From assembly GCA_039808325.1 (NCBI GenBank), contig JBDHSU010000005.1, positions 1 through 64,000 on the forward strand: 64,000 nt of DNA. The letters run 5' to 3'. Under the pieces are notes generated by a model. That model was given only the letters and a program-made list of their open reading frames with translations, did not search any database and was not told the origin of the DNA. Positions 27,919 through 36,095 of this stretch are shown here, in pieces. The position numbers and the translations under genes were made by a program. Origin of the DNA: JAFKKS01 sp039808325. Its GTDB lineage: Bacteria; Pseudomonadota; Alphaproteobacteria; Rhizobiales; Xanthobacteraceae. Position 1 is the stretch's first letter; the number at the start of each line of letters is the position of its first letter.

Positions 27919-29240
27919 AGCAGGCGGACATTTCTGCCGCGCCCGACATTTCTGCCGCGCCTAAGGCAAAGCCGCCTCACATCGCCATCGTCGGCGGCGG
28001 GCCGGCCGGTCTCCTGGCCGCCGAAGCCGCCGCGGCGGGCGGTGCGTGTGTCTCCGTCTACGACGCGATGCCGTCCCTCGGCCGCAAGTTCCTGATGGCG
28101 GGGCGCGGCGGCCTCAATCTCACGCATAGCGAAGATCTCAAGACATTCCTCGCGCGCTACGGCGCGGCCGCGCCGCAACTGCGCGCCGCGATCGAGGCAT
28201 TCCCGCCGCAGGCGTTGCGTGACTGGGCGCAGGCGCTCGGGCAGGAGACGTTCGTCGGGTCGAGCGGCCGCGTGTTTCCGCGCGCATTGAAGGCATCGCC
28301 CCTGTTGCGCGCCTGGTTGCGCCGGCTCGGCGAGCGCGATGTCACGTTTCATCTGCGCTGCCGTTGGCAAGGCTTCGCTGGGCAAGGCTTCGCTGGGCAA
28401 GGCTTCGCTAGGCAAGGTTTCGCTAGGCAAGGCCTTGCGTTCTCGACGCCCGGCGGTGAAGTGACCGTGGAGGCCGACGCCGTCGTGCTGGCGCTCGGTG
28501 GAGCGAGCTGGCCGCGTCTCGGCTCCGACGGGGCATGGACGGATAGTCTTGCCCGCGAGGGCGTCGCGATCGCATCGCTCGTGCCGGCGAATTGCGGCTT
28601 CCGCGTCGCATGGTCGGAGTTCTTTCGCGATCGCTTCGAAGGCGAGCCGCTGAAGCGCATCGCCTTGACGTTCGGCGAGCGCCGCGTCCGCGGCGAAGCG
28701 ATGATCACGCGCGACGGCATCGAGGGCGGCGCGGTCTATGCGCTGTCCGCGCCGCTGCGCGACGCCATTCTGCGTGACGGTTCAGCGACCATGCATGTCG
28801 ATCTGCGTCCCGACCTTGACGAACATCGGCTGGCGCAACGCCTGGCGAGCCCGCGCGGCAAGGCCTCGTTCTCCAACTTTCTGCGTAAATCTGCGAAGCT
28901 TCCGCCGGTCGCCATCGGTCTCCTCAACGAGACGAAAGACAAGTACGCATCACTGGCGGCCATCGATCCCGAATATCTCGCTGCGCGGATCAAGTCGGTG
29001 CCGCTGAGGCTGACAGGTATCGCGCCGATTGCCCGCGCGATTTCATCCGCCGGCGGCGTGCGCTTCGATGCGATCGACGAGAATTTCATGCTGCGTGCGA
29101 AGCCCGGTGTCTTCGCCGCCGGCGAGATGCTCGACTGGGAAGCGCCGACCGGCGGCTACCTGCTGCAAGCGTGCTTCGCGACCGGCCGCGCCGCGGGGCA
29201 GGGGGCGCTGGAGTGGAGTAGACTCCGATCCTCATCCTGA
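27912..29240 (+). CDS. BaiN/HI0933-type NAD(P)/FAD-dependent oxidoreductase (TIGR03862-like)
   Basis: 442-aa flavoprotein. FAD-binding motif IAIVGGGPAGLLAAEAAA, the family marker GRKFLMAGRGGLNLTHSE, and the C-terminal FAAGEMLDWEAPTGGYLLQA are clear. Three oddities: the start codon lies in a dispersed repeat; an 18-bp direct repeat (27927-27962) duplicates DISAAP near the N-terminus; and a 15-bp in-frame repeat (28366-28440) gives five GFAGQ-like units within the substrate domain. The last codons and stop lie inside the first copy of a 63-bp tandem duplication. The true start could be further in, near PHIAIVGGG. The physiological substrate is unknown. Confidence 0.87.
   Translation: MTEQADISAAPDISAAPKAKPPHIAIVGGGPAGLLAAEAAAAGGACVSVYDAMPSLGRKFLMAGRGGLNLTHSEDLKTFLARYGAAAPQLRAAIEAFPPQALRDWAQALGQETFVGSSGRVFPRALKASPLLRAWLRRLGERDVTFHLRCRWQGFAGQGFAGQGFARQGFARQGLAFSTPGGEVTVEADAVVLALGGASWPRLGSDGAWTDSLAREGVAIASLVPANCGFRVAWSEFFRDRFEGEPLKRIALTFGERRVRGEAMITRDGIEGGAVYALSAPLRDAILRDGSATMHVDLRPDLDEHRLAQRLASPRGKASFSNFLRKSAKLPPVAIGLLNETKDKYASLAAIDPEYLAARIKSVPLRLTGIAPIARAISSAGGVRFDAIDENFMLRAKPGVFAAGEMLDWEAPTGGYLLQACFATGRAAGQGALEWSRLRSSS
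28366..28440 (+). repeat. five-copy 15-bp in-frame tandem repeat inside the flavoprotein gene
   Basis: Units of GGCAAGGCTTCGCTG: copies 1 and 2 identical, copy 3 with one change, copy 4 with two, copy 5 diverged. The encoded peptide is GQGFA repeated. The length is a multiple of three, so copy-number change would keep the frame. Confidence 0.95.
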
Positions 29241-29341
29241 GGCGCTCGAAGGATAGTCAAGACACCGGCCGTTGTCCTGAGTAGACTCCGATCCTCATCC
29301 TGAGGCGCTCGAAGGATAGTCAAGACACCGGCCGTTGTCCT
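29216..29341 (+). repeat. perfect 63-bp tandem duplication across the flavoprotein stop
   Basis: Positions 29216-29278 and 29279-29341 are identical. The first copy holds the last codons and TGA of the flavoprotein gene. Each copy contains the left end of the CATCCTGAGG repeat family. Confidence 0.95.
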
Positions 29342-29390
29342 TCGAGGCTCGGCGCAAACGCGCCTCGCGCCTCAGGATGACGGATCGACA
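29231..29390. repeat. dispersed palindromic element, CATCCTGAGG family (copy 2, left end duplicated)
   Basis: Left end CTCATCCTGAGGCGCTCGAA occurs twice through the 63-bp duplication; the single right end is GCGCCTCAGGATGACGG (about 29370-29386). It fills the gap between the flavoprotein and DUF1127 genes. Confidence 0.85.
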
Positions 29391-29391
29391 C

Positions 29392-29679
29392 TCACCGCCA
29401 GAACGGCTTGGCAATCTCAGCTTTCGCCTCCGCGCGCGTGACGCCGATGTCCTGCAGCCGCTGATCGTCGAACTCCGCAAGCTGGCGTCGCTGTTCTGCT
29501 CGCGCGAACCATAGATTGATCGTAGCGAGGCCAGCGCAAATCGCGTCGAATGCAACGAAAGCTGAGCGAAATCTTCTGCCGCCGGTCGCGCGGCGCCGAT
29601 AGGCGATCGCGGATGCCCCCGACACGAATGCTGCAAACAGCAGATCGAAATGGCCGAACATGAAGTCAGCGTTGCGCAT
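29392..29679 (-). CDS. DUF1127 domain protein
   Basis: 95 aa. The C-terminal part RRQLAEFDDQRLQDIGVTRA followed by KPFWR is the DUF1127 signature (YjiS-like), preceded by a hydrophobic helix. Such small proteins have been tied to RNA turnover, phosphate and carbon metabolism in Agrobacterium; the longer N-terminus here makes assignment less certain. ATG at 29679. Divergent from the ArsR-type regulator 123 nt away. Confidence 0.8.
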   Translation of the reverse strand: MRNADFMFGHFDLLFAAFVSGASAIAYRRRATGGRRFRSAFVAFDAICAGLATINLWFARAEQRRQLAEFDDQRLQDIGVTRAEAKAEIAKPFWR

Positions 29680-29802
29680 GGCCTTGCCTCCGTTGTCGTC
29701 TCACCAAACGTCACGGTGCTCCAGAAGTCTGGCGCCATCGCTACGTCGCGTGTCGAACCGTTGCGGGGTGAAACACCGTCCGGGATCGTCTATATTGACG
29801 CC

Positions 29803-30522
29803 ATGAGCACAATCCTCGATCTCGCTTCCGTCGCTGCGTTGGTCGGCGATCCTGCCCGCGCCAACATCCTTTGCGCGCTGCTGAGTGGCCGTGCGTTGAC
29901 CGCGAAGGAGCTTGCTTATGCGGCGCATGTGTCGCCGCAAACGACGAGCGGACATCTCGGCAAGCTCAGCGCCGCGAATCTCATCACACCGTGGCAGCAG
30001 GGGCGCTTCCGCTACTATCGCCTCGCAGGTCCCGCGGTTGCGGCGATGCTGGAGAGCATCATGAATGTCGCCGCGATGACGCCCCCGCGCATCCGCCCTC
30101 CGCGTATGGACCCCGCGATGCGCGACGCGCGGCTTTGCTACGATCACTGCGCCGGGCATCTCGGTGTCGGCCTCGCCGACGCCTTGACAGCGCGCGGCTA
30201 TGTCGAGCTCGGCGATGATGGCGGCGTCGTCACGCTGCCGGGGACGAAATTCTTTCTCGATTTCGGCATCGACCTTGAGGCGCTGCGCAGCCACCGCCGC
30301 CTCTTCTGCAAGCCGTGTCTGGATTGGAGCGAGCGGCGTCCGCACATCGCCGGCATGGTCGGTGCGGAGATGGCCAAGCGCATGTTCGATCTCGGCTGGA
30401 TCGCCCGCCTGCGCGATACGCGAACCTTGCGGATCACCCCGGCGGGCGCCAAGGGGCTGCGCGATGTCTTCGGCCTCACGCTCGACAAAGGGCCGGCCGA
30501 AATGATCCGTGCGGTCTCCTGA
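29803..30522 (+). CDS. ArsR-family winged-helix transcriptional regulator
   Basis: 239 aa. The N-terminal ArsR domain has LVGDPARANILCALLSGRAL, the recognition helix region LAYAAHVSPQTTSGHLGKL and the wing QQGRFRYYRLAG. The C-terminal half is an extra domain (about 100-239) with Cys-containing segments RLCYDHCAGHLGV and RLFCKPCLDWSERR that could bind a metal or sense redox. ATG at 29803 is chosen because the longer frame upstream does not look conserved. The stop is 1 nt from the convergent tonB stop. Targets unknown. Confidence 0.85.
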   Translation: MSTILDLASVAALVGDPARANILCALLSGRALTAKELAYAAHVSPQTTSGHLGKLSAANLITPWQQGRFRYYRLAGPAVAAMLESIMNVAAMTPPRIRPPRMDPAMRDARLCYDHCAGHLGVGLADALTARGYVELGDDGGVVTLPGTKFFLDFGIDLEALRSHRRLFCKPCLDWSERRPHIAGMVGAEMAKRMFDLGWIARLRDTRTLRITPAGAKGLRDVFGLTLDKGPAEMIRAVS

Positions 30523-30523
30523 C

Positions 30524-31321
30524 CTATTTCACGCTGAAGCGGACGGGAACGGAAAACGTGAACTGCGTGCCGCCCGCGCTCTCCGGGGGGCGCGGGAACG
30601 GTTCGCAACGCCGCACGAGCTCCATCGTCTCTCTGTCGAGGAGCGTCGATCCGGAACTTCGCACCAGCGCGCTCGACAACACGCGGCCGCGGCGGTCGAT
30701 CGAGAACCGCACCAGCGCGGTGCCCTGTTCGCCGCGCGACTGCGCCGCCGCCGGATAACGCTTGTGGCGTTGCAGGTGCGTGGCGAGCCGGCTTTTCCAA
30801 CTGACGACCGCGGCATTGCGTGCCGCGGCTGACGTCGGCGCCGTCGTCGCGATGGCGCCGACGGTTGCCGGCGTCGGCGGTCGCTTTTCTTCTGGCTCTT
30901 CCTGCGCCTTCTCTTCCTTGGGCCTGGGCTTCGGCATCACGGTGGCGATCGCGACTTTGGAGTCGGGAACCTCGGCGAGGTCGGGGATGGGAACGGCTTC
31001 TTGCGTGTGCGGCGTGACCTCGGCCCTCTCCTCGACGGGCCGTTCCTGTTGCTCCGTCTTCGTCTCGCGCACTTCCGGCGTCGATTCCGCCTCCACCTGT
31101 TCGGGGCCGGGCGCGACATCCTGCAGCGGCGCTTGCGGCGTCGGCAGGGCCACGAAATCGATGGTGATCGCAGGCTCGCTGTCGACGGCATCGCCGTCGT
31201 CCTCGCGCGTCATCAGCGACGCGGCGACGGCTCCGTGCAATGCGAGAATGACAGCGAAGCAAGCGCCCCACCGGATCAGGTCGCTCCGCCCTATCCCCGT
31301 ATATGGAAGGGTGTCGATCAA
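30524..31321 (-). CDS. tonB: energy transducer TonB
   Basis: 265-aa periplasm-spanning protein that links ExbBD to outer-membrane receptors for iron chelates, haem or B12. One N-terminal TM helix (about residues 18-37), a long Pro/Glu/Lys-rich spacer (about 45-150) and a C-terminal TonB domain with RHKRYPAAAQSRGEQGTALV and FSIDRRGRVLSSALVRSSG. Translation appears to start at a TTG (31321) that overlaps the exbD TGA, which suggests coupled translation. Third gene of exbB-exbD-tonB. Confidence 0.9.
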   Translation of the reverse strand: MIDTLPYTGIGRSDLIRWGACFAVILALHGAVAASLMTREDDGDAVDSEPAITIDFVALPTPQAPLQDVAPGPEQVEAESTPEVRETKTEQQERPVEERAEVTPHTQEAVPIPDLAEVPDSKVAIATVMPKPRPKEEKAQEEPEEKRPPTPATVGAIATTAPTSAAARNAAVVSWKSRLATHLQRHKRYPAAAQSRGEQGTALVRFSIDRRGRVLSSALVRSSGSTLLDRETMELVRRCEPFPRPPESAGGTQFTFSVPVRFSVK

Positions 31322-31746
31322 TGCGCCTCTCCGGTCTCCAGGCCGACGAGCGCGACCTTGAGGTAGCCGGCGCCGCGCAGAGTGTTCATGAGCTGCATCA
31401 GATTGCCGTAGGACACCGTCTTGTCGGCGCGCAGGAAGATGCGCTTGTTCTTGTCGCCCTGTGTCGCGGCGTCGAGCGCGTTGCCGAGCGTCTCGCGCGG
31501 CACCGGCGTTTCACCGAGATTGATGACGTTGTCGCGTTGGAGCGTCACGAAGATCGGCTTGTCGGGCCGCGCCTGCCGCTTCGCCGTCGAGGTCGGCAGG
31601 TCGACCGCGACATCGACCGTTGCCAACGGCGCCGCGATCATGAAGATGATCAGCAGCACGAGGATGACATCGATGAACGGGGTGACGTTGATCTCGTGAA
31701 CCTGATCGAGATCGTCGTCGCTGCTTTCCTTGAGCGTAATCGCCAC
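31318..31746 (-). CDS. exbD: TonB-system proton-channel subunit ExbD
   Basis: 142 aa with a single N-terminal TM helix: INVTPFIDVILVLLIIFMIA contains the essential Asp of the proton path. The periplasmic domain has VSYGNLMQLMNTLRGAGYLK. It starts 3 nt after exbB and its TGA overlaps the tonB start. Together they power TonB-dependent uptake across the outer membrane. Confidence 0.95.
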   Translation of the reverse strand: MAITLKESSDDDLDQVHEINVTPFIDVILVLLIIFMIAAPLATVDVAVDLPTSTAKRQARPDKPIFVTLQRDNVINLGETPVPRETLGNALDAATQGDKNKRIFLRADKTVSYGNLMQLMNTLRGAGYLKVALVGLETGEAH

Positions 31747-31749
31747 GCT

Positions 31750-32775
31750 TCACTCCGCGGCGCGATAGACCGGCCGGCCACCGGCGTCGACGCCGATGTA
31801 GCCGCGGTCGAGATCGCGACTGACGTGCCGGAGAAGTTCGGCGGAGCCGTCGCCCAATGTCGCGCGATAGCCGGCGATCCAGCGCGCGAACATGTTGTAG
31901 ATGACCACGGCGGGAATGGCGGCGACCAGGCCGAGCGCGGTCGCAAGCAGCGCCTCGGCGATACCCGGCGCGACGACGGCGAGATTCGTCGTCTGCGCCT
32001 TTGAGATGCCGATGAAGCTGTTCATGATTCCCCAGACGGTGCCGAACAGGCCGACGAAGGGGCCGGTCGCGCCGATGGTCGCGAGGATGCTGGTGCCGCG
32101 CGTCATCCGCCTTCCTGCCGCCGCCTCGATGCGCTGGAAGCGCGAGGCGACGCGCTCCTTCACGCCTTCGGGCGCCATGGCGCCGCCGGAAAGTCCGACC
32201 TCGAGCAATGCGGCGCGTGCAAGCTTGGCGACATCGCTCTTCGAATCGCGCAGGGCTTCAGCCGCGTCGGCAAGCGTCTTCACCTTCGCCAAGGTGACGA
32301 GGTCGCGCTGCGTTTGCCGGCGCGCGGAGAACAGCTCGATCAGCTTCGCCAGCCATACCGACCACGTCACGACGGATGCGAAGGCCAGTCCGATCATGAC
32401 GGCTTTGACGATCCAATCCGCCGCCAAGAACATTCCGATCGGCGAAAGGTCGCGCGGCAGCGAAGCCTCGCCGGCGACGAGTGTTTCTTGCTCGGCGGCG
32501 TCCGGCGTCGTCGCCGGATCCGCCGGCACGGTCGCCGACGGCTCCGGGGAGGGCGGCGCGCCCGGCTCGGACGTCATGGGCGACTGTGAGGCCTGCGGCG
32601 TTGGCGCGGCTTGTGCGGGCTCGGGCGCCGCGGCGGCGGGCCGCAGCGAATTTGGTGGCGCGCTTTGCGTGATGTCGGGCGCGCTGCTTGGCGGCGTCTG
32701 CCCCCGCACCGAGGGTCCCTGACACAGCGCCAACGCCATAACGGCGGCCGCGATCGATCGGCGGTTCCTGTTCAT
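31750..32775 (-). CDS. exbB: TonB-system proton-channel subunit ExbB
   Basis: 341 aa from the ATG at 32775, preferred because AAAGGGG is 8-9 nt upstream; an ATG at 32781 is nearly equivalent. A signal-like N-terminus (IAAAVMALALCQGPSVRG) and a long Pro/Ala/Ser-rich periplasmic segment (about 25-125) precede three TM helices in the MotA/TolQ/ExbB fold: WIVKAVMIGLAFASVVTWSV, ATGPFVGLFGTVWGIMNSF, and ATALGLVAAIPAVVIYNMFA. It heads the exbB-exbD-tonB operon. Upstream DNA is AT-rich; an iron-responsive site is plausible but not convincing. Confidence 0.93.
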   Translation of the reverse strand: MNRNRRSIAAAVMALALCQGPSVRGQTPPSSAPDITQSAPPNSLRPAAAAPEPAQAAPTPQASQSPMTSEPGAPPSPEPSATVPADPATTPDAAEQETLVAGEASLPRDLSPIGMFLAADWIVKAVMIGLAFASVVTWSVWLAKLIELFSARRQTQRDLVTLAKVKTLADAAEALRDSKSDVAKLARAALLEVGLSGGAMAPEGVKERVASRFQRIEAAAGRRMTRGTSILATIGATGPFVGLFGTVWGIMNSFIGISKAQTTNLAVVAPGIAEALLATALGLVAAIPAVVIYNMFARWIAGYRATLGDGSAELLRHVSRDLDRGYIGVDAGGRPVYRAAE

Positions 32776-33175
32776 GTGCATCACCCCTTTTTGCGCCGTC
32801 GCCAATCGCTCGCGGAACAGGCGCACGCGTTTGCGGGAAAGACGCGCCTGCCAAATATGCCTTGCGCGGCCAAGGGACTCGGCAAGCGCCACCGTTGACG
32901 TCGCCATGTGGTTGTCTCGCTCATGATGCCGCGCTGCCTCAGGCCGCATCTTTCTGCGAAAAATGAAGTAATCATCAAGTGTTATGTTTTTAAAATATTC
33001 TAATGCGAAAGAGATTCTCTTGGCCGGATCCGCCGGAATTCCCTAATTTGCTTCGGCGTTGCGACAAAAAATATGAAAGTGGGGGCGAGGAACTTCTTTG
33101 AAGATAATTCTCGCGACGATGTGCGAACGCAAAACCGGCGGCCCTGGTGAGGTCCCGCGCCGCGGCCGATGGCCG

Positions 33176-33191
33176 TTAACCAGTCGCTAAC
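33176..33191 (+). promoter_or_regulatory. CtrA-like binding site upstream of flhA
   Basis: TTAACCAGTCGCTAAC fits the alphaproteobacterial CtrA consensus TTAA-N7-TTAAC with one mismatch. It lies 62 nt before the flhA start. CtrA controls early flagellar genes in Caulobacter and relatives; control here is inferred. Confidence 0.55.
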
Positions 33192-33196
33192 CATAA

Positions 33197-33239
33197 ACCC
33201 GGCAAATCTTGCCGGGTGAGGCCTTCCGTGTCGGAAGGC
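33197..33239 (+). promoter_or_regulatory. double hairpin in the flhA leader
   Basis: Hairpin 1: ACCCGGCAA/TTGCCGGGT, 9 bp with a 3-nt loop (33197-33217). Hairpin 2: GCCTTCC/GGAAGGC, 7 bp with a 5-nt loop (33221-33239). The second stem ends at GGAAGGC, next to the only purine-rich ribosome site (GGGGTGG, 33240-33246). No T-run follows, so these are not terminators; they may modulate translation of flhA. Confidence 0.6.
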
Positions 33240-33252
33240 GGGGTGGTTGCGC

Positions 33253-35370
33253 ATGAGCGACGTGACGGCAGGCCAGGGCGGTTTGGCGGGCTTCAAGCTA
33301 CCGACCTTCGCCAGCATCAGCGAGACGCTGCGGCGGGGTGACATCGCGCTGGCGATCGGCGTGATGACGATTCTCGTCGTCCTCATCCTGCCGCTGCCGC
33401 CGATTCTTCTCGATCTTGCCCTCGCCATCTCGATCATCCTTTCGGTGCTGATCCTGATGACGGCGTTGTTCATCCACACGCCGCTCGAGTTCTCCGCCTT
33501 TCCGACCGTGCTGCTCATCGCGACGATGCTGCGCCTCGCGCTCAACCTCGCATCGACACGTCTCATCCTGTCGCACGGGCACGAGGGCTCGGGCGCTGCC
33601 GGCCACGTCATCGAGGCCTTCGGCCACTTCGTGATGAGCGGCAATTTCGTGATCGGCATTATCGTGTTCGCGATCCTGGTGATCGTGAACTTCGTGGTGA
33701 TCACCAAGGGCTCCGGCCGCATCGCGGAAGTCGCCGCGCGCTTCAACCTCGACGCCATGCCCGGCAAGCAGATGGCGATCGACGCCGATCTCTCCGCCGG
33801 CCTGATCGACGAGAAGGTGGCGCGCGAGCGGCGCAAGAACCTCGAGGACGAGAGCGCCTTCTTCGGCGCCATGGACGGTGCCTCGAAATTCGTGCGCGGC
33901 GACGCCATCGCCGGTTTGCTCGTCGTTTTTATCAACGTCGTCGGCGGCATGGTCATCGGCATCGGCCAGCAGGGACTCGACTTCGCCGAGGCCGGCCGCA
34001 CCTACACGTTGCTGACCGTCGGCGACGGGCTCGTCACGCAAGTGCCGGCGCTGATCGTGTCGACCGCCGCCGGCCTGTTAGTCTCCAAGGCCGGCATTTC
34101 CGGTGCCGCCGACCAGGCGCTGCTGAAGCAGCTTTCCGGATATCCGAAGGCGCTCGGCATGTCGTCGGCGGTGATGCTGATCATGGCGCTGCTGCCGGGC
34201 ATCCCGATGCTGCCGTTCCTGGCGTTGGGCGGCGGCGCGGGGGCGCTCGCCTATGTCAGCGACCGCCGCGCCAAGGAGCGCAAGGTAGCGGCGGAAACGG
34301 AAGCGGCGGCGGAGAGCAAGGTCGAGCCGGCGGAGGAGCCGATCTCCTCGGCGCTCAAGATCGACGATCTCAAGATCGAGCTCGGCTATGCGCTCCTGCC
34401 GCTGGTCAAGGGCAGCAACGGCAGCGACCGCCTCACCGACCAGATCAAGGCGCTGCGCCGCTCGCTCGCGTCGGAGATGGGCTTCGTGATGCCGCCGGTG
34501 CGTATCCTCGACAATGTCCAACTCGAGGGGAACAGCTACGTCATCAAGATCAAGGAGGTCGAGGCAGGGTCGGGGCGCATCTGGCCCGAGCAGTTCATGG
34601 TCATGGACCCCTCGGGCGGTCAGGTGGACGTGCCGGGAACCCACACCACCGAGCCGACCTTCGGCTTGCCCGCGACCTGGATCGACGCCGCGCTCAAGGA
34701 GGAAGCCGCGGCGAGAGGGTACACCGTGGTCGACGCCGCGACCGTTCTCTCCACGCACCTCACCGAGGTGCTCAAGGCCAATGTGGCGGAGCTTCTCTCC
34801 TACGCCGAGGTTCAGAAGCTGCTGAAGGAACTTTCAAAGGAGCAGTCGGAGCTCTTGAAGGACATCATGCCGGGGCAGATCACGGCGTCGGGCATCCAGC
34901 GCGTGCTGCAACTCCTGCTGGCCGAGCGCGTGTCCATCCGCGACCTGTCGACCGTCCTCGAAGGCATCGCCGATGGCCTTGCCGCGACGCGCAATCCCGC
35001 GATGCTGGTGGAGCACGTGCGCGTGCGGCTGTCGCGCCAGATCTGCGCCCAGCACTATTCCCCGGCCGGCTACCTGCCTCTCATCGCGCTCTCGGCGGCC
35101 TGGGAGCAGGCTTTCGCCGAGTCGATCGTCGGGCAGGGGGAGGAACGGAGCCTCGCCATGCAACCCTCGAAACTCACCGAATTCATCACCCTTGTGCGTC
35201 TTCGTTTCGAAGACGCGGCGCGCGAAGCGGAAGCACCGGTGCTGGTCGTCTCGCCCGGCATCCGCCCTTACGTGCGCGACATTGTCGAGCGTTTTCGCGC
35301 GCAGACGTCCGTTTTGTCGCAGGCGGAAATTCATCCGCGCATCCGGCTGAAGACGGTCGGAAGCATCTGA
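33253..35370 (+). CDS. flhA: flagellar export gate protein FlhA
   Basis: 705-aa core membrane component of the flagellar type III export apparatus. The N-terminal half has about eight TM helices with FSAFPTVLLIATMLRLALNL, and the FHIPEP-region equivalent RFNLDAMPGKQMAIDADLSAG. The cytosolic C-terminal half shows ILDNVQLEGNSYVIKIKEVE and ending blocks LRLKTVGS-like. ATG at 33253; AGGCGGGGTGG upstream. No other flagellar gene is adjacent, so it is a solitary copy relative to the main flagellar cluster. It has a CtrA-like site and leader hairpins. Confidence 0.96.
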   Translation: MSDVTAGQGGLAGFKLPTFASISETLRRGDIALAIGVMTILVVLILPLPPILLDLALAISIILSVLILMTALFIHTPLEFSAFPTVLLIATMLRLALNLASTRLILSHGHEGSGAAGHVIEAFGHFVMSGNFVIGIIVFAILVIVNFVVITKGSGRIAEVAARFNLDAMPGKQMAIDADLSAGLIDEKVARERRKNLEDESAFFGAMDGASKFVRGDAIAGLLVVFINVVGGMVIGIGQQGLDFAEAGRTYTLLTVGDGLVTQVPALIVSTAAGLLVSKAGISGAADQALLKQLSGYPKALGMSSAVMLIMALLPGIPMLPFLALGGGAGALAYVSDRRAKERKVAAETEAAAESKVEPAEEPISSALKIDDLKIELGYALLPLVKGSNGSDRLTDQIKALRRSLASEMGFVMPPVRILDNVQLEGNSYVIKIKEVEAGSGRIWPEQFMVMDPSGGQVDVPGTHTTEPTFGLPATWIDAALKEEAAARGYTVVDAATVLSTHLTEVLKANVAELLSYAEVQKLLKELSKEQSELLKDIMPGQITASGIQRVLQLLLAERVSIRDLSTVLEGIADGLAATRNPAMLVEHVRVRLSRQICAQHYSPAGYLPLIALSAAWEQAFAESIVGQGEERSLAMQPSKLTEFITLVRLRFEDAAREAEAPVLVVSPGIRPYVRDIVERFRAQTSVLSQAEIHPRIRLKTVGSI

Positions 35371-35712
35371 TCGCTTCCGATCACGCGATTCTGATGAAGC
35401 CCTTAAGTGCAGATGGCGATTATGTCGGCTCTTGAAAAACACGAAAAATCAAAAGCTTGTCCGGAATCGTCGGCCGGTCTTCCGCACCCGTCGTTCGGGC
35501 CGCACGCGACCGGATTGAAACGAAGGCCCCGCCGCCTACGTAAGCGCGGAACAGAGATGGAACCAAAACGCATGCGGGCCGTTGTTCCGGCAAATGTGCG
35601 ACGTGCACGAACGTTCTCTGTGCAGGTCTCGGCGGCTCCCCGTCGGTTTCTTGAACCGCTTGCCGTGTTCAAGCGACGAAGCCCTGAAGACAAGAGCGAA
35701 GGGCAGCGTGTC
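35371..35712. other. gene-free stretch between flhA and the 78-aa protein gene
   Basis: 342 nt. An open frame runs through it into the downstream gene, but its translation is basic and low-complexity and looks non-coding. No clear terminator or operator is visible. Confidence 0.5.
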
Positions 35713-35949
35713 ATGAATCACTCGATTATCGGCGCAGATCGCAATACCCACGTGAAGATGGTCGTTGTGGCGCTTGTGGCGGCCATCATGGTCGTGACCG
35801 TCGGGATCGGCGCGCGCTTGAGCAGCTCTGTCGATCTTGGCACCGACATTCTGGCCGTCCGCCCCGGCGAGCACCCGGTCACGGTCGGCGTGATCAAGGC
35901 GACCAAGTCGAACACCTATTCGAACAGCGAGACGCCCAACATCCGCTGA
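35713..35949 (+). CDS. conserved 78-aa single-TM protein of unknown function
   Basis: MNHSIIGADRNTHVKMVVVA begins a protein with one N-terminal TM helix (about residues 16-36) and a periplasmic tail ending TYSNSETPNIR. I recall similar small proteins in Bradyrhizobium-like genomes, always hypothetical. The ATG at 35713 has only a weak upstream site. A clear terminator follows 34 nt after the stop. Confidence 0.7.
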   Translation: MNHSIIGADRNTHVKMVVVALVAAIMVVTVGIGARLSSSVDLGTDILAVRPGEHPVTVGVIKATKSNTYSNSETPNIR

Positions 35950-35982
35950 TCAATCCATTTTACCGACCTCCAAGTCGACTTG

Positions 35983-36011
35983 AGCGCGCCGCCAGGCGCG
36001 CTTTTTGTTTT
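35983..36011 (+). terminator. rho-independent terminator after the 78-aa protein gene
   Basis: Perfect 8-bp stem AGCGCGCC/GGCGCGCT with loop GCCA, followed by TTTTTGTTTTG. It supports the upstream small ORF as an expressed unit. Confidence 0.85.
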
Positions 36012-36095
36012 GTGCATGGTTGTAACCGGATGGCCGGGTTACAAGCCGTTGGAATGCTTAAGGTGGACACTCACCCAGGACCCGTTGCGATCACG

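Larger units (their letters stand above)
32776..33252. promoter_or_regulatory. divergent exbB/flhA intergenic region
   Basis: 477 nt without a convincing gene. The segment around 32960-33005 is AT-rich and probably holds the exbB promoter. The right part carries a CtrA-like site and two hairpins listed separately. Confidence 0.6.

Noticed and set aside
28366..28440. CRISPR-like short repeats
   Set aside because: Units are 15 bp, contiguous, without spacers and within a coding frame, so this is a minisatellite.
32989..33004. Irr-type ICE box upstream of exbB (TTTAGAA-N3-TTCTAAA)
   Set aside because: Both half sites match 6 of 7, but the spacer is 2 nt instead of 3, and the region is AT-rich enough for chance matches. 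Not listed as a feature.
35407..35712. N-terminal extension of the 78-aa protein (would make 180 aa)
   Set aside because: The extra 102 residues are basic and low-complexity, and the recognisable protein starts at MNHSIIGADR.
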